Shown here in pieces: positions 40,581-51,394 of a DNA stretch of 64,000 nt. The position numbers and the translations under genes are program-made. The notes beneath the pieces were generated by a model. It searched no databases. It was given only the letters and a program-made list of their open reading frames with translations, and had not been told where the DNA came from. The DNA comes from Trichobilharzia szidati (lineage: Eukaryota; Platyhelminthes; Trematoda; Strigeidida; Schistosomatidae): NCBI GenBank assembly GCA_944472155.2, contig OX235273.1, positions 80,966,793-81,030,792 of the forward strand. The letters are read 5' to 3'. Each line of letters opens with the position of its first letter. The first letter of the stretch is position 1.

Positions 40581-41145
40581 AATAATGATAAATTAAAAAG
40601 TTCATAAAATTAACAAAAACAAAGTATCCTACTAAGAAGACTGAAGTCACAAATGAAACACCACTGGAACAAAGTGGGTGATCATTCTCTCATCTGTAGT
40701 ATTAAGCTTAAATGAAATAAGCGCTCAAAAAACGATTAAACTTCAGTGTAGCGAATAATAGATTTAAGTCTGAAGACGTCATCCCTAAACAGTAGAAGGG
40801 GATTTAAGCGAAACAGACAAGATGACTGTTGAGCACAGTGTGCATTAACACCTAAAGGTTCAAAGAAAACGAAAAAGAATTTATCAAAATGAGAAGTATT
40901 AGCTCTAAAATGTTTAAAGGACAATAAGAAAATATTGATAATGAGATCATGATACAGCCAGTTCAACAGTAGTAATAGACAGAGATTATATGAGGAAGAT
41001 GAATGAATACATTCAAATTGATCTGTATGAAGAGATTAAGAAACCTGTAGACAAGATTATGAATAAGGTCAAAAAGTTTACAACTAACATAGTACGTTGA
41101 AAGAAGTCGTCTTTTGCCGAGTTAAACTGATTTAACCTATTTAAA
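40581..41145. other. No recognisable feature
   Basis: Minus frame 40,736-40,966 has no known motif. Nothing else recognised. Confidence 0.4.
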
Positions 41146-41610
41146 ACTTAACTGGTGGCTGGTGACTGGCAGTGGAATTCAAAACAACGCGCATTTCGAC
41201 CTATTTGGGACTTGTCATCTGGATGTACCTGCATTTCCAAGTGATTGATGGTGTTCCCATCGAGGCTCGAACACAGCGCTCATAGTTTCAAACGCCAAAG
41301 CATTATCCACTAGACCACTTGGGCAACGGGTCATATTAATTATTTAATTGAATTTTAGATTTTCCCATCGATTGATTGGACCGAAGTTCTCGGTCTCAGG
41401 TTGACAAGTCGGCTTCTTGTGCAGATGCTTCGACGATGTCTGGGCATTTAATTAGTGAGACCGAGCACGTTGGTCCAATCAATAGACGGGAAAATCTAAA
41501 ATTCAATTCAGTAATTAATATGACCCGTTGCATAAGAGGTGGCTCTCGTGGCCCAAGTGGTTCAGTGGATAACTCTTTGGCGTTTGAAACTATGGGCAAT
41601 AAGATTTAAC
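41146..41610. mobile_element. H1 fold-back element
   Basis: A minus-strand H1 unit (41,146-41,335) is followed by the border block and then by an inverted second arm. About 41,310-41,398 and 41,456-41,570 are complements (acgggtcatattaatt..., gattttcccatcgatt..., ggaccgaag...). The centre (ttgacaagtcggcttc ... gatgtctggg) is unpaired. The right arm ends in a second tRNA-like head (ggcccaagtggttcagtgg) without a ribozyme. In the left unit, box 1 reads ATGACAA, so the ribozyme is dead. Confidence 0.75.
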
Positions 41611-41869
41611 CTACTGTTTAAAATTAATATTTCTAGTAGAATGTATGATACCAATAAAATTCATTAACCAGGATACTTTATTATACAGTTAGTAGTTTAG
41701 GAGCACCCCAACACATGAGTTATCTAAATATTTAACGTTAGAATTATGTTCATGGGAGATTGGTCAATTTCTAGACTAACATGTTCATGAAAAGTGGAAC
41801 AAACGTTAGAAGAAACCTGAGCGGTAAGTTTGGATGCAACAATTTTACGTACTTATACTCTGGTAAATT

Positions 41870-42064
41870 GGCGTCAGTGGTCCAGTGGTAGAGTGTTGGC
41901 TAACTATGCATGTGGTTCAGTTCCCGGGTGACGCACTCCTTTACTTCACTAAGCCAGTAATAAAACTGGTAAAGAAGGAAGGTTAGGCTGCGCATGAGGC
42001 TAGCAACCCCCTCTGGCCTCTGGCTTGAAGCCCTATGTTCCACTGGGAACGTAAAGGAATAATA
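41870..42064 (+). mobile_element. R-SINE, plus strand
   Basis: Head (ggcgtcagtggtccagtggt; ggttcagttcccggg), body (ctttacttcactaagcc; gaggctagcaacccc) and tail gcttgaagccctatgttcc plus aaaggaataataataa. Its tail is the clearest match to the RTE second-subfamily 3' end. It sits at the edge of a PLE fragment. Confidence 0.8.
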
Positions 42065-42065
42065 A

Positions 42066-42560
42066 TAAAAATATTTAGTGACTGTAAGGTCAGTTATACA
42101 GGTCAAACTAGTATACTGTGGTCAGTTAGGTTTTGGAACACAGAAATTTAACTAGATCAAGGATAACTGACTATGCAAAGTTAAATAACTTAGAAAAAGC
42201 CTCTGCCATTGCAATGCATTCACCAGCAGGTAATCAATCACACAATAGGTTGGGACAGAGTAAAACTATTAAACCATAATATTAGCTAAATGGCGAGGCA
42301 GGTTGATCACTGAATCTTTGGTCATGGAATTAACACAGAACATGTGCCATCATAATGATGCAACGCCTATATCGCTTATAGGAAAAACTGTGATGGGAAA
42401 CAGCATGCAAGGGGAATACATTGATATGACTATGAGCAATAAATTTTATTCGAAAGGTCATCCAGTGTTACATCAAACAAACCGATCTAGTATGGAATTA
42501 TATTCTGCTACAGTGCCCAAATTCTACTCCCACATAGGTGATATTTTACTGGGGTTTTCC
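42066..42560 (+). pseudogene. PLE (P6-type) GIY-YIG remnant and 3' end
   Basis: Readable: V-S-Y-T-G-Q-T-S-I (GIY-YIG core with I to T) near 42,090, stops, then R-L-I-T-E-S-L (start of the 42,303-42,719 frame), which equals R-L-I-T-E-A-L at 51,098. The 3' part (aataaattttattcgaaagg; ccacagtgcccaaattct-like) matches 51.28-51.40 kb. The long frame 42,303-42,719 is therefore a PLE C-terminus read through into UTR, not a gene. Confidence 0.7.
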
Positions 42561-42949
42561 TTAATCTTTTTCAAAATTGCTTTAATTATATTTAAACCAT
42601 ATGAAAAAGGATCAGTTTCTAAACTGACAGCTCATTTCTTACTCTTATCAATGACATATTCATTATATGATACCTATAACTTCAGTGATTACACTTTAGA
42701 TGATATGCAAACCAAATAAACTGACTGTTAGGTTACTTGACATAGTGACAACTGCTGGAAGGATAAACGTACTGACTGGGTGACTGGTGGGAATATGTAG
42801 GACTTTGCACAAATATGCATAAGTTCAAGCTACTTCACTTCTAAAAATCACATATAAAAAAAGGACAGAAACAGAATGGTGCACCAATATATATATATAT
42901 ATATATAAGCAAGAGAATAAGTTCCTGAGTATTAGTCAAGACTTTCAGA
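42561..42949. other. No gene; (AT)n microsatellite
   Basis: An (at)n run at about 42,888-42,906; otherwise nothing recognised. Confidence 0.5.
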
Positions 42950-43460
42950 AGCAGTCATCAGTCTTTCCTTGACCACCTGGTAACTAGATGTCTTTATTCT
43001 CTTTCTCTCTTTCATTCGATTACGTAATCTTTGGCTTCAACCTCACCCCTTCAGCATAGTGTAATTTTGCTTGTCTCTTGTTTCTATGATTTGAGTTGAA
43101 CTCAGTACATTGTTACCTAATTTATCAGTCAGTCAGCGTCTTACGCATCTCTCGTCTTTATTACGTGACTCCTTTACCATTGTATACATACATTTATTTT
43201 GCTTAAACTTGAACTGCCTGTGTAAAAGCCATATAAGCAGAATTTTCTCAGCACTGTTCACTAACTGCGGAACCTCCTGTCAACTGACATCATGAAAAAT
43301 TTTTCAAATATGTTAGAACTTTTCAGTAAATAAACCTCACAATTTATTTAGGCTGTAAGCAGCTGATGAGAAGCCAGCGAAATAAACAAAGGATGGTACC
43401 ATATTATTCTGCACAAACCACTGTTGTTCTTGTTTTATTCAAATATTACTGAGTTCTTAC
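42950..43460 (+). mobile_element. PLE (P5b) 3' end with hammerhead-like motif
   Basis: Starts in the last codons of the ORF (gcagtcatcagtctttcc; compare 37,066) and contains the 3' region (gcttaaacttgaactgcc) and the terminal hammerhead-like motif. No RT or endonuclease. Confidence 0.75.
43357..43413 (+). ncRNA. PLE-end hammerhead-like motif (P5b), intact boxes
   Basis: Stem I gcag/ctgc next to the core, box 1 CTGATGA, box 2 GAAA, stem III around the palindrome atggtaccat. The G and C closest to the core can pair as a one-base stem II (gaagccagc). Best copy of the P5b type. Confidence 0.65.
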
Positions 43461-43789
43461 TTGATTAGCCTGAAGAGGTGACTGTAGTATTATTTGAAAA
43501 CTCTATGTCAATCAAACACTCCATCCAAAAGTGCCCACAGTTTTTCGTAATCTCAAAACAACAACAACAGAATTACAAGTTTTCATCTGTGTGTAAATGA
43601 CTTTTCACTCAGAGGACTGACTAATATTTCATATTGGTACGTTTATTATAAAATCAATTCATCACACGTAAGATATTTCAGATGACCGGATCAACACTTA
43701 TTACTAATATTAGATTATGTAACGTATACATTTATTTACTTTTTTATCCATTGAATGTGGTAGACAAAAATTTATAGCTACCATTCCTG
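43461..43789. other. No recognisable feature
   Basis: Nothing recognised. Confidence 0.4.
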
Positions 43790-43925
43790 GCCTTATCACT
43801 GTGCATCTGCCAGTTCACGCGCTCCTATCGTGCTCAGCACTTGCTATCCAAACGTACTATCACTGAACACTTACCATTACGGTTTTATAGAGAGACTAAG
43901 ATTTGTGTACATACTACATTCCATG
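43790..43925 (+). pseudogene. PLE (P1-type) GIY-YIG scrap
   Basis: Phrases cagcacttgctatccaaacg and gaacacttaccattacgg match 61,886-61,935 of the main PLE. It covers only the middle of the endonuclease domain. Confidence 0.65.
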
Positions 43926-44269
43926 TTCAGTTTAAATTTCTGTTTTTTCTTAATATTATCATGAATAAAAGTTGTCATTTATTTTTACTACTTCTTATTA
44001 GCGCTGTGTAATTAATTCATCGGAATTCCTCGCCTAGAATAGACTAATGAATACAATGAATGTGCTTAATATGGATGGATGTGACAATTATCTCAGAAAA
44101 GACAATATACTTCCTTCCCCTTCCACTCCTTCCCCGGGCTGTTTATTAGTTCTGACATTGAAAAACTCTAATTCCTAACTAATACACTGAAAACAGATGA
44201 ACAGTTTAATAGTAGTGAAGAGTCTTTTTTTATCACCTGACGATTACCAAATAGCAGAGATATCAGTAC
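43926..44269. other. No recognisable feature
   Basis: Nothing recognised. Confidence 0.4.
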
Positions 44270-44440
44270 AATTCGTTTAAAACAGCCACCGCTCTGTGTA
44301 CAAAAGAAACACGTCCAAACACTGTTGACACCCTGGTATGTTGTCGAACTTATAAGTTCATAAATTCACTATTATTTTTCCTCATTTATCTGAAATTTAT
44401 TTTTCCGTTATACTGATGCATATAATATTACTTACAGATC
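44270..44440 (+). pseudogene. PLE (P3-type) C-terminus scrap
   Basis: ctctgtgtacaaaagaaaca and gtccaaacactgttgacacc correspond to the V-Q-K-K-Q-V-Q-P-L region at 4,905-4,945. Strongly diverged. Confidence 0.5.
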
Positions 44441-44449
44441 CCTACGAAC

Positions 44450-44641
44450 TCTAATTTTTCTTATTATAGCTTGATTTGACACAGTATTTTTGGTACAAGT
44501 ATGGAATTTTCAGCATGTGATATCGGTAGCCCAAATTTTGCAGGCCGAACATTGATATCAAGTGTGCGTCGGCTGGTGATCAAAACCCGGACTATTTGCA
44601 TGGTCGGCGACAGTCCTAACCGCTGTTTCACTGACGCACAC
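44450..44641 (-). mobile_element. C-SINE, second copy
   Basis: Minus strand: head (gcgtcagtgaaacagcggtt; a damaged B box near 44,590), body, and CR1-like tail (gctgaaaattccatacttg; aaaatactgtgtcaaatc; aagctataataag). Same architecture as 2,575-2,752. It lies between PLE fragments. Confidence 0.75.
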
Positions 44642-44699
44642 ATCTATACATATTATTGTGTCAATGTTATCAAAAATTTATAGTTGTTGCTAACAATAA

Positions 44700-45283
44700 T
44701 TCTTTAATTTGAACAAAACAAGAACTACAGTTTTAGCAGAATAAAGTGGTACCATCTTTTATTTTGTTGCCTTCTCGTCAGCTGCTTACAGGACAAAGAC
44801 ATTATTAAATGTATCTACAAAAACAATTAAACATACTTGCACACAGTTCATTTTAAACAAAAGTCAATCGATCAATATATGCATACACTAATAATATAGA
44901 TATTTATATACGTATATATATATATATGCAATATCAAACACTATTCCGAACAATAATAATCATACACAATGGAAACTTTTCAGCATTACGCATTCAGATG
45001 AAAGAGAGATGAAAATATTCAGTTACCAGGTCAAAGAAAGACTGATAACCGCTTCTTTCTGAACGCACAAATCAGGTTTTAGGCGCTTGATGGATATGGC
45101 TTCAGCAAACTTGAGAAGAATTGAGCTGTTTTGCTTATTGATAATTTTGAACGACTTTTCAACGTCCACTTCATGACCCGTGTCAAGAAGTTGCCTGGCG
45201 TTGGCACTGTTTAAAGCATTTGTTCCCTTTAGACATAAGCTTTTTGGTACATGTTCAGAAAATCGTATGTATGTATGCATGAA
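44700..45283 (-). pseudogene. PLE (P5b) GIY-YIG C-terminus and 3' end
   Basis: Minus frame 45,023-45,280 reads I-R-F-S-E-H-V-P-K-S-L, L-L-D-T-G-H-E-V-D-V, K-F-A-E-A-I-S-I-K-R-L-K-P and Q-K-E-A-V-I-S-L-S-L-T-W, near-identical in type to 36,850-37,100. The GIY core lies just beyond the break. The 3' region leads to a hammerhead-like motif at 44,735-44,787. An (at)n run lies near 44,905. Confidence 0.8.
44735..44787 (-). ncRNA. PLE-end hammerhead-like motif (P5b), decayed
   Basis: Minus strand: stem I aagcag/ctgcta (five pairs), box 1 CTGACGA, box 2 changed from GAAA to AAAA, stem III around tggtacca. Not expected to cleave. Confidence 0.6.
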
Positions 45284-45362
45284 ATAATTCTTTAATTATT
45301 ATGAACATATAACTGTAGAACCTGATGAAGAAGTTATCGAAAAGAATATTCTCTGTTCATTG
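45284..45362 (+). mobile_element. PLE 3' tip with hammerhead-like motif
   Basis: A short terminal piece of a P2/P3-type PLE, placed against the end of the minus-strand P5b fragment. The motif at 45,318-45,358 has stem I gaac/gttc, box 1 CTGATGA, box 2 GAAA and stem III aagaatattctc with one mismatch next to the core. Confidence 0.65.
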
Positions 45363-46178
45363 AATTCAGTCATTTGAAATTTGAATGAGCATCTTTAATC
45401 AACAATAATAATAATACCATTATTCTGAACGTGCTGATATAGTCATCATACAGTACAGAAGTTTCAGGTTGGTTTTACCTACTCCTTATTGAGAATCTCC
45501 TAGTAAAACAGTAACCTACAGTATATCATTCAATGGAATCTTATTCTATCTGCAACATGTTACAAGCGCCAATGTATCTGTCCCTTCAAAATAGCCCAGG
45601 CGTTATGTTGAAAGCGATTCAAAAATACACATGAGTACAGACTGCTCTTCAAGGACGTAAATAGGGGACCAAAACTAGAAATATAAATGATTAAATTTGA
45701 TGGATTATGCTATGAGGAAAATTCGGTAGCCCAATGGGTAACTCTAAACTATAACGGCTCAAGTAAATGGACGTAATAATGACCTTGGTCAGCCAATCAG
45801 ATCAGTTGATAGTACATATGCAGAACTACTATATCAATACTATTTGGATAATGACCTCATAGGAAGAGATCAGACGTGTAGATACCGAGGAGTAATTTAT
45901 TTACAGACATGCATTCAGCCTCATTTGATCGGTATTTGTACAGATATTTGAAACCGTCTTTGCAGAAAATCTGACCTAAAAGGTATGGCGTTTATTTTTT
46001 CTTAACTTCATGAGTGATGCGGAGCGGTGAGTGAGTCATGAAACAGTTATCTAGATGAATTTATGTACAGAAATTGGTTCAGCTTATCAACAAAGACGCC
46101 AATAAAAAATTAACAGGTTTCCTTCGAACACGCACAAGAAAGTCACCACGTTTAACTATTTTTTTAACACTTAATTTA
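45363..46178. other. No recognisable feature
   Basis: No frame or repeat recognised; (att)n near 46,182 belongs to the next RTE tail. Confidence 0.4.
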
Positions 46179-47290
46179 TCATTATTATTATTGTTTCCTT
46201 TAATTCCTAGATGAACATAGGGCTTCAGCCGTGCGTATGCATTGCGTTCGCTTCTCTGCTAGAGTCTTCACCTCGCTCCAAGTCTGCCCACACACTTTCA
46301 TCTCCTCTTCACATCACCTCCTCCAAGTCACCCACCCTCGCACTGACGACCAACTCGCCGCTTCCCTTTCGGTTGGTTTCCACTCGAGCAATGGCTTGTC
46401 TAGTGATGTCACTCACTTGATGCATTGTTTCCTCACAGTATGGCCAGCCAATCCATCTCCATTTCTTCCTGCTTATTTTTTGCACAATCGGTTCCTGGTT
46501 GGTTGGTTCGCTCATTCCCAGAGATCTCTGTTGCTGATCTTCTATGGCCGGCCATCTGATCTGGAGTGTTACTGAGCGAAGACAACTGTTGATGAAGGTC
46601 TGTAGTTTGTTTGAGATGGTCTTTATGACGCCCAGTGCAAGTCTCTGATCTGTATAGTAAGTAGCACTGACTTCACATTGGAGTTGAAAATCCGGATCTT
46701 ATTCTCATTTTGATGCTGAGTGCTGTTGACCTCCACATAGACTTGAGAGTAATGAAAGCTTGTCTTGCTTTTCCGATTCTTGCTTTGATATCCTCGTCAG
46801 TTCTGTCGGCCTGTAGTTGAAACGATGCTTCCCAGGTAGGTAGGTACGTAAAGGAGGTTGTTTCTTTCAGGTTCCTCCCATTTATGCTGATTGTTGTCTG
46901 TTGTTGTTGCTGTTGCTGTTGGTGGTGTTGCCCAGGAATCTTCATCACCTCTGTTTTCTCTATGTTCCCCTGAAGTCCTATCTTCTCTGGATGCTTCATC
47001 TGCCAACTTGTTGCTTTTCGCCTGAATATCTTCCAGTTTGTGGGAAATCAGACATATATCATCGGCGAAGTCCAGATCCTCCAACTCTCTTTTTGTGTGA
47101 GTCCATCTTATGCCTGTTTCCTCATTGCCCGCTGTTTGTCACATTATCCAGTCTACTGCAATCAGGAAAATCATTGACGATAGTAGGCAGCCAGACTTAT
47201 CTTACTGCCGTCTTCACGTCGAAGGGTTCCGTAAGTTCCCCGTTGTGGATTACTTCACATGCAGCATTGTCTTACAGCTGTTGGATGAGA
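46179..47290 (-). mobile_element. RTE LINE, longest first-subfamily copy
   Basis: Minus frame 46,797-47,084 starts with D-L-D-F-A-D-D-I-C-L-I-S-H-K, the RT motif C box of RTE elements. Frame 46,673-46,999 has N-I-E-K-T-E-V-M-K-I, a poly-Q insert and K-A-R-I-G-K-A-R-Q-A-F-I. Then comes 46,309-46,515 (R-K-K-W-R-W-I-G-W-P-Y). The 3' end is ctgaagccctatgttcatct with (aat)n. Upstream sequence to about 47,290 includes degraded RT motif B. Frames are broken by shifts. Confidence 0.85.
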
Positions 47291-48150
47291 TGTATAATTG
47301 TCGGTGGCATCCCGTAGTAGCGAAGTAGTTGCCACTTACTTTGATGTCTATAAAAGAGATTTTTTCAATTAAGCGCATTTACAACAGGCTCATCTGATTG
47401 GATGATCAAGGCCATTACATCCGATAACTTGGACTGTTCATTTAGGTCGCTATATAGTTTAGGATTACCACGCATCGATTTAAGCAAGCCGCCGTTATGG
47501 CGTATTTTTACTAATTAGAATCACAGGAAGTTACCTCAAAAGGCATACAGCTTACATTTTATTAATCCGTCTGAAAATATATTACTTCTTTTCATCACAT
47601 TAAATAAACATTTTTTTGATAATACCGGGAATCTGAAAAACAGAAAATACAAGAGATAAAATTTCTTTTTTAGCAGAGGTAGAAAGAACACTTTCGATGA
47701 GTCAGATGAACAATTGAGAATATTTACTCATCATGAAAAACATTAACATTTGAGTAATATTAAAGAATAAGAGAAAAAGGATGACTCACCAAAAGGAGAA
47801 AAAGCTTAAACTAGTGCTAATACTGTCACTACTACTACTACTACTTACACTATTACTGCTACTAACCATTGTCTATTTTGACATAACTTTCATATGTCTG
47901 TGTATAGAGAAAGAAAAATGTCACAAAACATAATTGTTTTTGTAGAATTGCTCAGACAATATTGAAGTTAGTTGAAATGAAAGAATTATTGTTTCCCTAA
48001 GAATTTCTCACACACACACACTGTAGAATTGCAGAAAAACTCCAACTACTGGGGGTTATTTAAAGCTCAAACAAACCTTGTATATGTTGTAACTAGATGC
48101 AGTCCGTTTTATTTATCAGCACTCTTTTCAAGAAAACATTGAATAAAAAT
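47291..48150. other. No recognisable feature
   Basis: AT-rich, with a (cta)n run near 47,828-47,850. Nothing else recognised. Confidence 0.4.
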
Positions 48151-48151
48151 A

Positions 48152-48692
48152 TGTAAAGGACGAAACAGCTGTCCAGTACTCCCAGGTTTTCCAATGGTCC
48201 TCTAACCAATATCAGCTCATGATGAAATCCTATAACCAATCAATCAAATCCCTACAAACCAATACTTGAAAATCAATGAGATGCTCAATGGCGACTGGCC
48301 CTATTCAGGTAGATAGTTACCAGGGGTTCTAGTGGGGAGTCGTGACCAGTAGGGTGCAGCAGGTCGGGTGTGAGGACAAATACTCACCGAAGACATTGGC
48401 TAGTGGTCGCGCTATGTCGTGAATTGGCAGAAGTTGGAATTCATGATCTGGCCATTGGATCGTGTCGCAGTGACTTAATGGTCTACAAGTTCGCTGGCCT
48501 TGTAACCAGAAGGTCCTGTGTTCTAACCTCCTGTGGTGGGTGTGTACTGCTGAGTAGCCATTCCTAAACTAGGCTGACGAAACAGCTGTCCAGTACTCCC
48601 TGGTGTTTTTCTAACGGTTCTCTAACCGATGTCAGTACATGATGAAATCGCGTAACCAATCAATCAAATCCCTACAAACCAATACTTGAATA
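48152..48692 (+). mobile_element. H2 ribozyme repeat, longer-than-unit tandem copy
   Basis: Begins inside a hammerhead (ggacgaaacagctgtccagt at 48,158), runs through tail, link (gactggccctattcaggtag), leader and head to a second hammerhead at 48,545-48,598, and ends with a second tail. The GAAA boxes are 416 bases apart, which gives the H2 period. In the second hammerhead stem I (gtactg/cagtac) is perfect and box 1 reads CTGAGTA (G8 to T). Confidence 0.85.
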
Positions 48693-48739
48693 AAAGAAAA
48701 AGTCATAAGTAGAGAGAAATTCAAGTATAAGCTATTTGA

Positions 48740-49015
48740 ATTCGCCAAGAACCAACACCCTTTAGAGAACCATTGAAAACTATGTAGTATTAGATAGCTT
48801 TTTCGTCCCAGTGTATGTCCAGACCATGAGTCGATTGCAGAACCTTCAGGTCACGAGGTAAGCACGTCACCTAGCATTCAGTTACTGGGATGATGTCCAA
48901 TTGCCTACGAATTCTAACTTATGCTAATTCGTGATATACAGTGCTACGGTGAACCAATTTCACTGGTGTGCGGTGTCTTTCCTCACAATCGACTTGTTGA
49001 ACCCAACCACCAGTT
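48740..49015 (-). mobile_element. H2 ribozyme repeat, old minus copy
   Basis: Minus strand: tail and hammerhead traces (agctttttcgtcccagtgta on the plus strand), head with damaged B box, and leader (gaattctaacttatgctaat on the plus strand). Core boxes not intact. Confidence 0.55.
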
Positions 49016-49499
49016 AAGATTTCTCATTAATTTAAATAAAAAACTGAAACATTTGAATGAAGAATTAAAGCTAAACATGAAATCTCTCAATTCAGAACTG
49101 CTTTAAAATTTGTCCCTCATCCCCCGCTTGCTTTATTTACTGAATCACATGTTTTAATCCGTTTTATTCAGGACAACATTAGTTATGCAGTCAAATCTAA
49201 GATATTTGTACGATTTCTGTTGTCATTCAGTCTTTTACCTTAATTCAAGTGACATCACCCAAGAGGTGTAAATTTCTCAATCAATAATTCTATGTTATCA
49301 CAGATTTTAAGCTTCCAATGAAAAAGGGTAATCTATCAAAAAATGCCTACCGATAACATCAATATACTGAAGGGTTGTATCATCAGTCTATGAAAATTTC
49401 AAGGATCAGTTGTTAAAATAACGATTCCGTTTGATGGTTCCTGTGTTTCAATTGTCTTTCACTGATATTAATTCATTATAGAAAGCAGTAATGCCAAGT
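49016..49499. other. No recognisable feature
   Basis: A 61-codon frame ending near 49,106 is rich in Leu and Lys and has no known motif. Nothing else recognised. Confidence 0.4.
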
Positions 49500-49945
49500 T
49501 AGTTCCTCTACATGATTTAGGGACTTGGTGTATCAGCGAAAGCATTTGTCACAGGCTATTGCAGACATTTATTAACAGCCACCTTGACTGGCTCCATACT
49601 TAAGATCAAATGTCCAGAAGGGATTAGCAACAAGGAATTCTGTCAGTGAAACAACCACGAACCAATCTCCCAAGCAAATATTCTGAAGAAAATGGAGATG
49701 GATCAGATACATACTGAGGACACCACTAAGTGGCATCATAATTCAGGCTAAGCCTCAAGTGGGATCCTAATGGCAAACGACGAGTTGGGCGTTATTTTAA
49801 ATGTGACATGTAGAAGATCATGTAAGCAGGAAGTGGGACTTTAAGGACAGTCGTGGAGCCATCTCAAGATGACTTCAGGGAAAAGGATGAAATGGAGATG
49901 TATTACTGAAGCACTGTGTTCTACTAGAGACCTGAGGGGATAATA
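49500..49945 (+). mobile_element. RTE LINE 3' end, diverged
   Basis: Landmarks remain: cattgcagacatttattaac (compare 40,230), gatcaaatgtccagaag, agaaaatggagatggatcag (the W-R-W-I-x region) and a tail gaagcactgtgttctactag with (aat)n. No open frame. Confidence 0.65.
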
Positions 49946-49949
49946 ATAT

Positions 49950-50482
49950 TAATGTCGCCAATATATTGACGACACATTTGTTGTTTGCAACGACATGGAT
50001 CACGCATCGGCATTTTATGATCGCCTAAATGAGACCCATCCAAACATCAAATTCAACATGGAATATGAATACAATGACGAGTTCAATTTCCTGGATCTAA
50101 ATGTAGAAAGAACAAACGAAGGTACGATCGAAAAGTCCATCTATAGAAAAGAAACCTGGACTGGACAATATCTTCATTATAACAGCTTTTGCACTATAAG
50201 CTATAAACGTGGATTAGTGAGGACTTTGCACGACAGAGTCAGGAAGCTATGTTCACCGAACAATGTCGGAGAAGAATTAGGTTTCGTTGAGAAATGCCTA
50301 AGAGAAAATGGATACCCTAAGGGATTTATACAAAAGCAAAGCAGAGAAAAGGATAAGAAAGAAAAACACCCAACTGTAGAAAAGAAGAAAGTGTTTATTT
50401 GTCTCCCTCCCATTCAAAGGAGATACAGTGTCACAAAATATTGACAAGAGAATGAAAGGTGCAATAAAAAGAAGCTTCCCTA
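49950..50482 (+). pseudogene. PLE (P6-type) RT C-terminal half
   Basis: Starts at Y-I-D-D-T-F (RT motif C, about 49,966) and continues F-N-F-L-D-L-N-V-E-R, S-I-Y-R-K-E-T-W-T-G-Q-Y-L (the PLE segment after motif D) and C-L-R-E-N-G-Y-P. Frame 49,995-50,444 covers most of it. It is cut at about 50,483 by a second PLE copy. Motif C has both Asp residues, unlike P5a. Confidence 0.8.
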
Positions 50483-51394
50483 TATTTTAGTTTGTTTATT
50501 AGATGTATCACACAGTGAAACAGTATTACTTACTGGATGACGTTTCGAACAAAATTTATTGATTTAGATAAATAAATAAACAAATATTTATTTAACATAA
50601 ATAATGACAGTAGTGATAGTGATAATAATAATAGTAATATTAATGACGACATGCAAGTCAAATGTGCGCAAGACAACACCAACAATAAAGAATCTAAACC
50701 ATCAGTAGTAATTCCATACAAGGAAGGAACCTCGGAAACCTTACGCAGAATTCTTAACAAGGCAGGAATAAAAGTGGCATTCAAACCCACAAACTCAATT
50801 AGAAACAAGCTTTGTCTGTTTAAGGATACGGTGGAGCCAATTAAACGAAACAATTTAGTTTATCTAATACCCTGTGCAACGGTTGTCAGGTCAAATACAT
50901 AGGTCAAACTAATAGAACAGGGGCAGTCAGACTAGCTGAACATAAAAACCTATCAAAATCTAGATTGGTTGACCCGAATAAGATAAGAAATCTAGAGAAT
51001 AGTTCAACTATCGCAATCACTACATGCAGTCACACACAACCATACAATAGGATGGGATAGGATGACAGTTTTAAAATCTAATGTCACAGGGTATAGGGAG
51101 AGATTGATAACAGAAGCTTTGTTTATCGAATCAACTGAAAGTACGTATCATAGAAATGATTCAACACGTGTCCCAGATATCTGGAAAATTCTACTACCCC
51201 TACGACAAATAGGAGAAAACAAAGAATACTACAAAACTCAAGTTTCAAAGTCGTGTGATTGCAATTGATGATATGATTATGAACAATAATAAATTTTGTT
51301 CGAAGCGTCATCCAGTAAATAATACTGTTTCACTGTGTGATACATCTAATAAACAACTTAATATGGAATAACTAACTACCACAGTCCCCAAGTT
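50483..51394 (+). pseudogene. PLE (P6-type) with inverted 5' end, GIY-YIG and 3' end
   Basis: 50,485-50,560 is the reverse complement of 51,280-51,365, so the element has inverted terminal pieces. Between them are V-I-P-Y-K-E-G-T-S-E-T-L-R-R-I-L (linker), V-Y-L-I-P-C and, after a frameshift, V-K-Y-I-G-Q-T-N-R-T-G (GIY-YIG core). The C-terminus follows at 51,062-51,268. Nonfunctional. Confidence 0.8.

Noticed and set aside
42303..42719. 138-codon protein gene
   Set aside because: Its start matches the C-terminus of P6 PLEs and the rest is PLE terminal sequence read through by chance.
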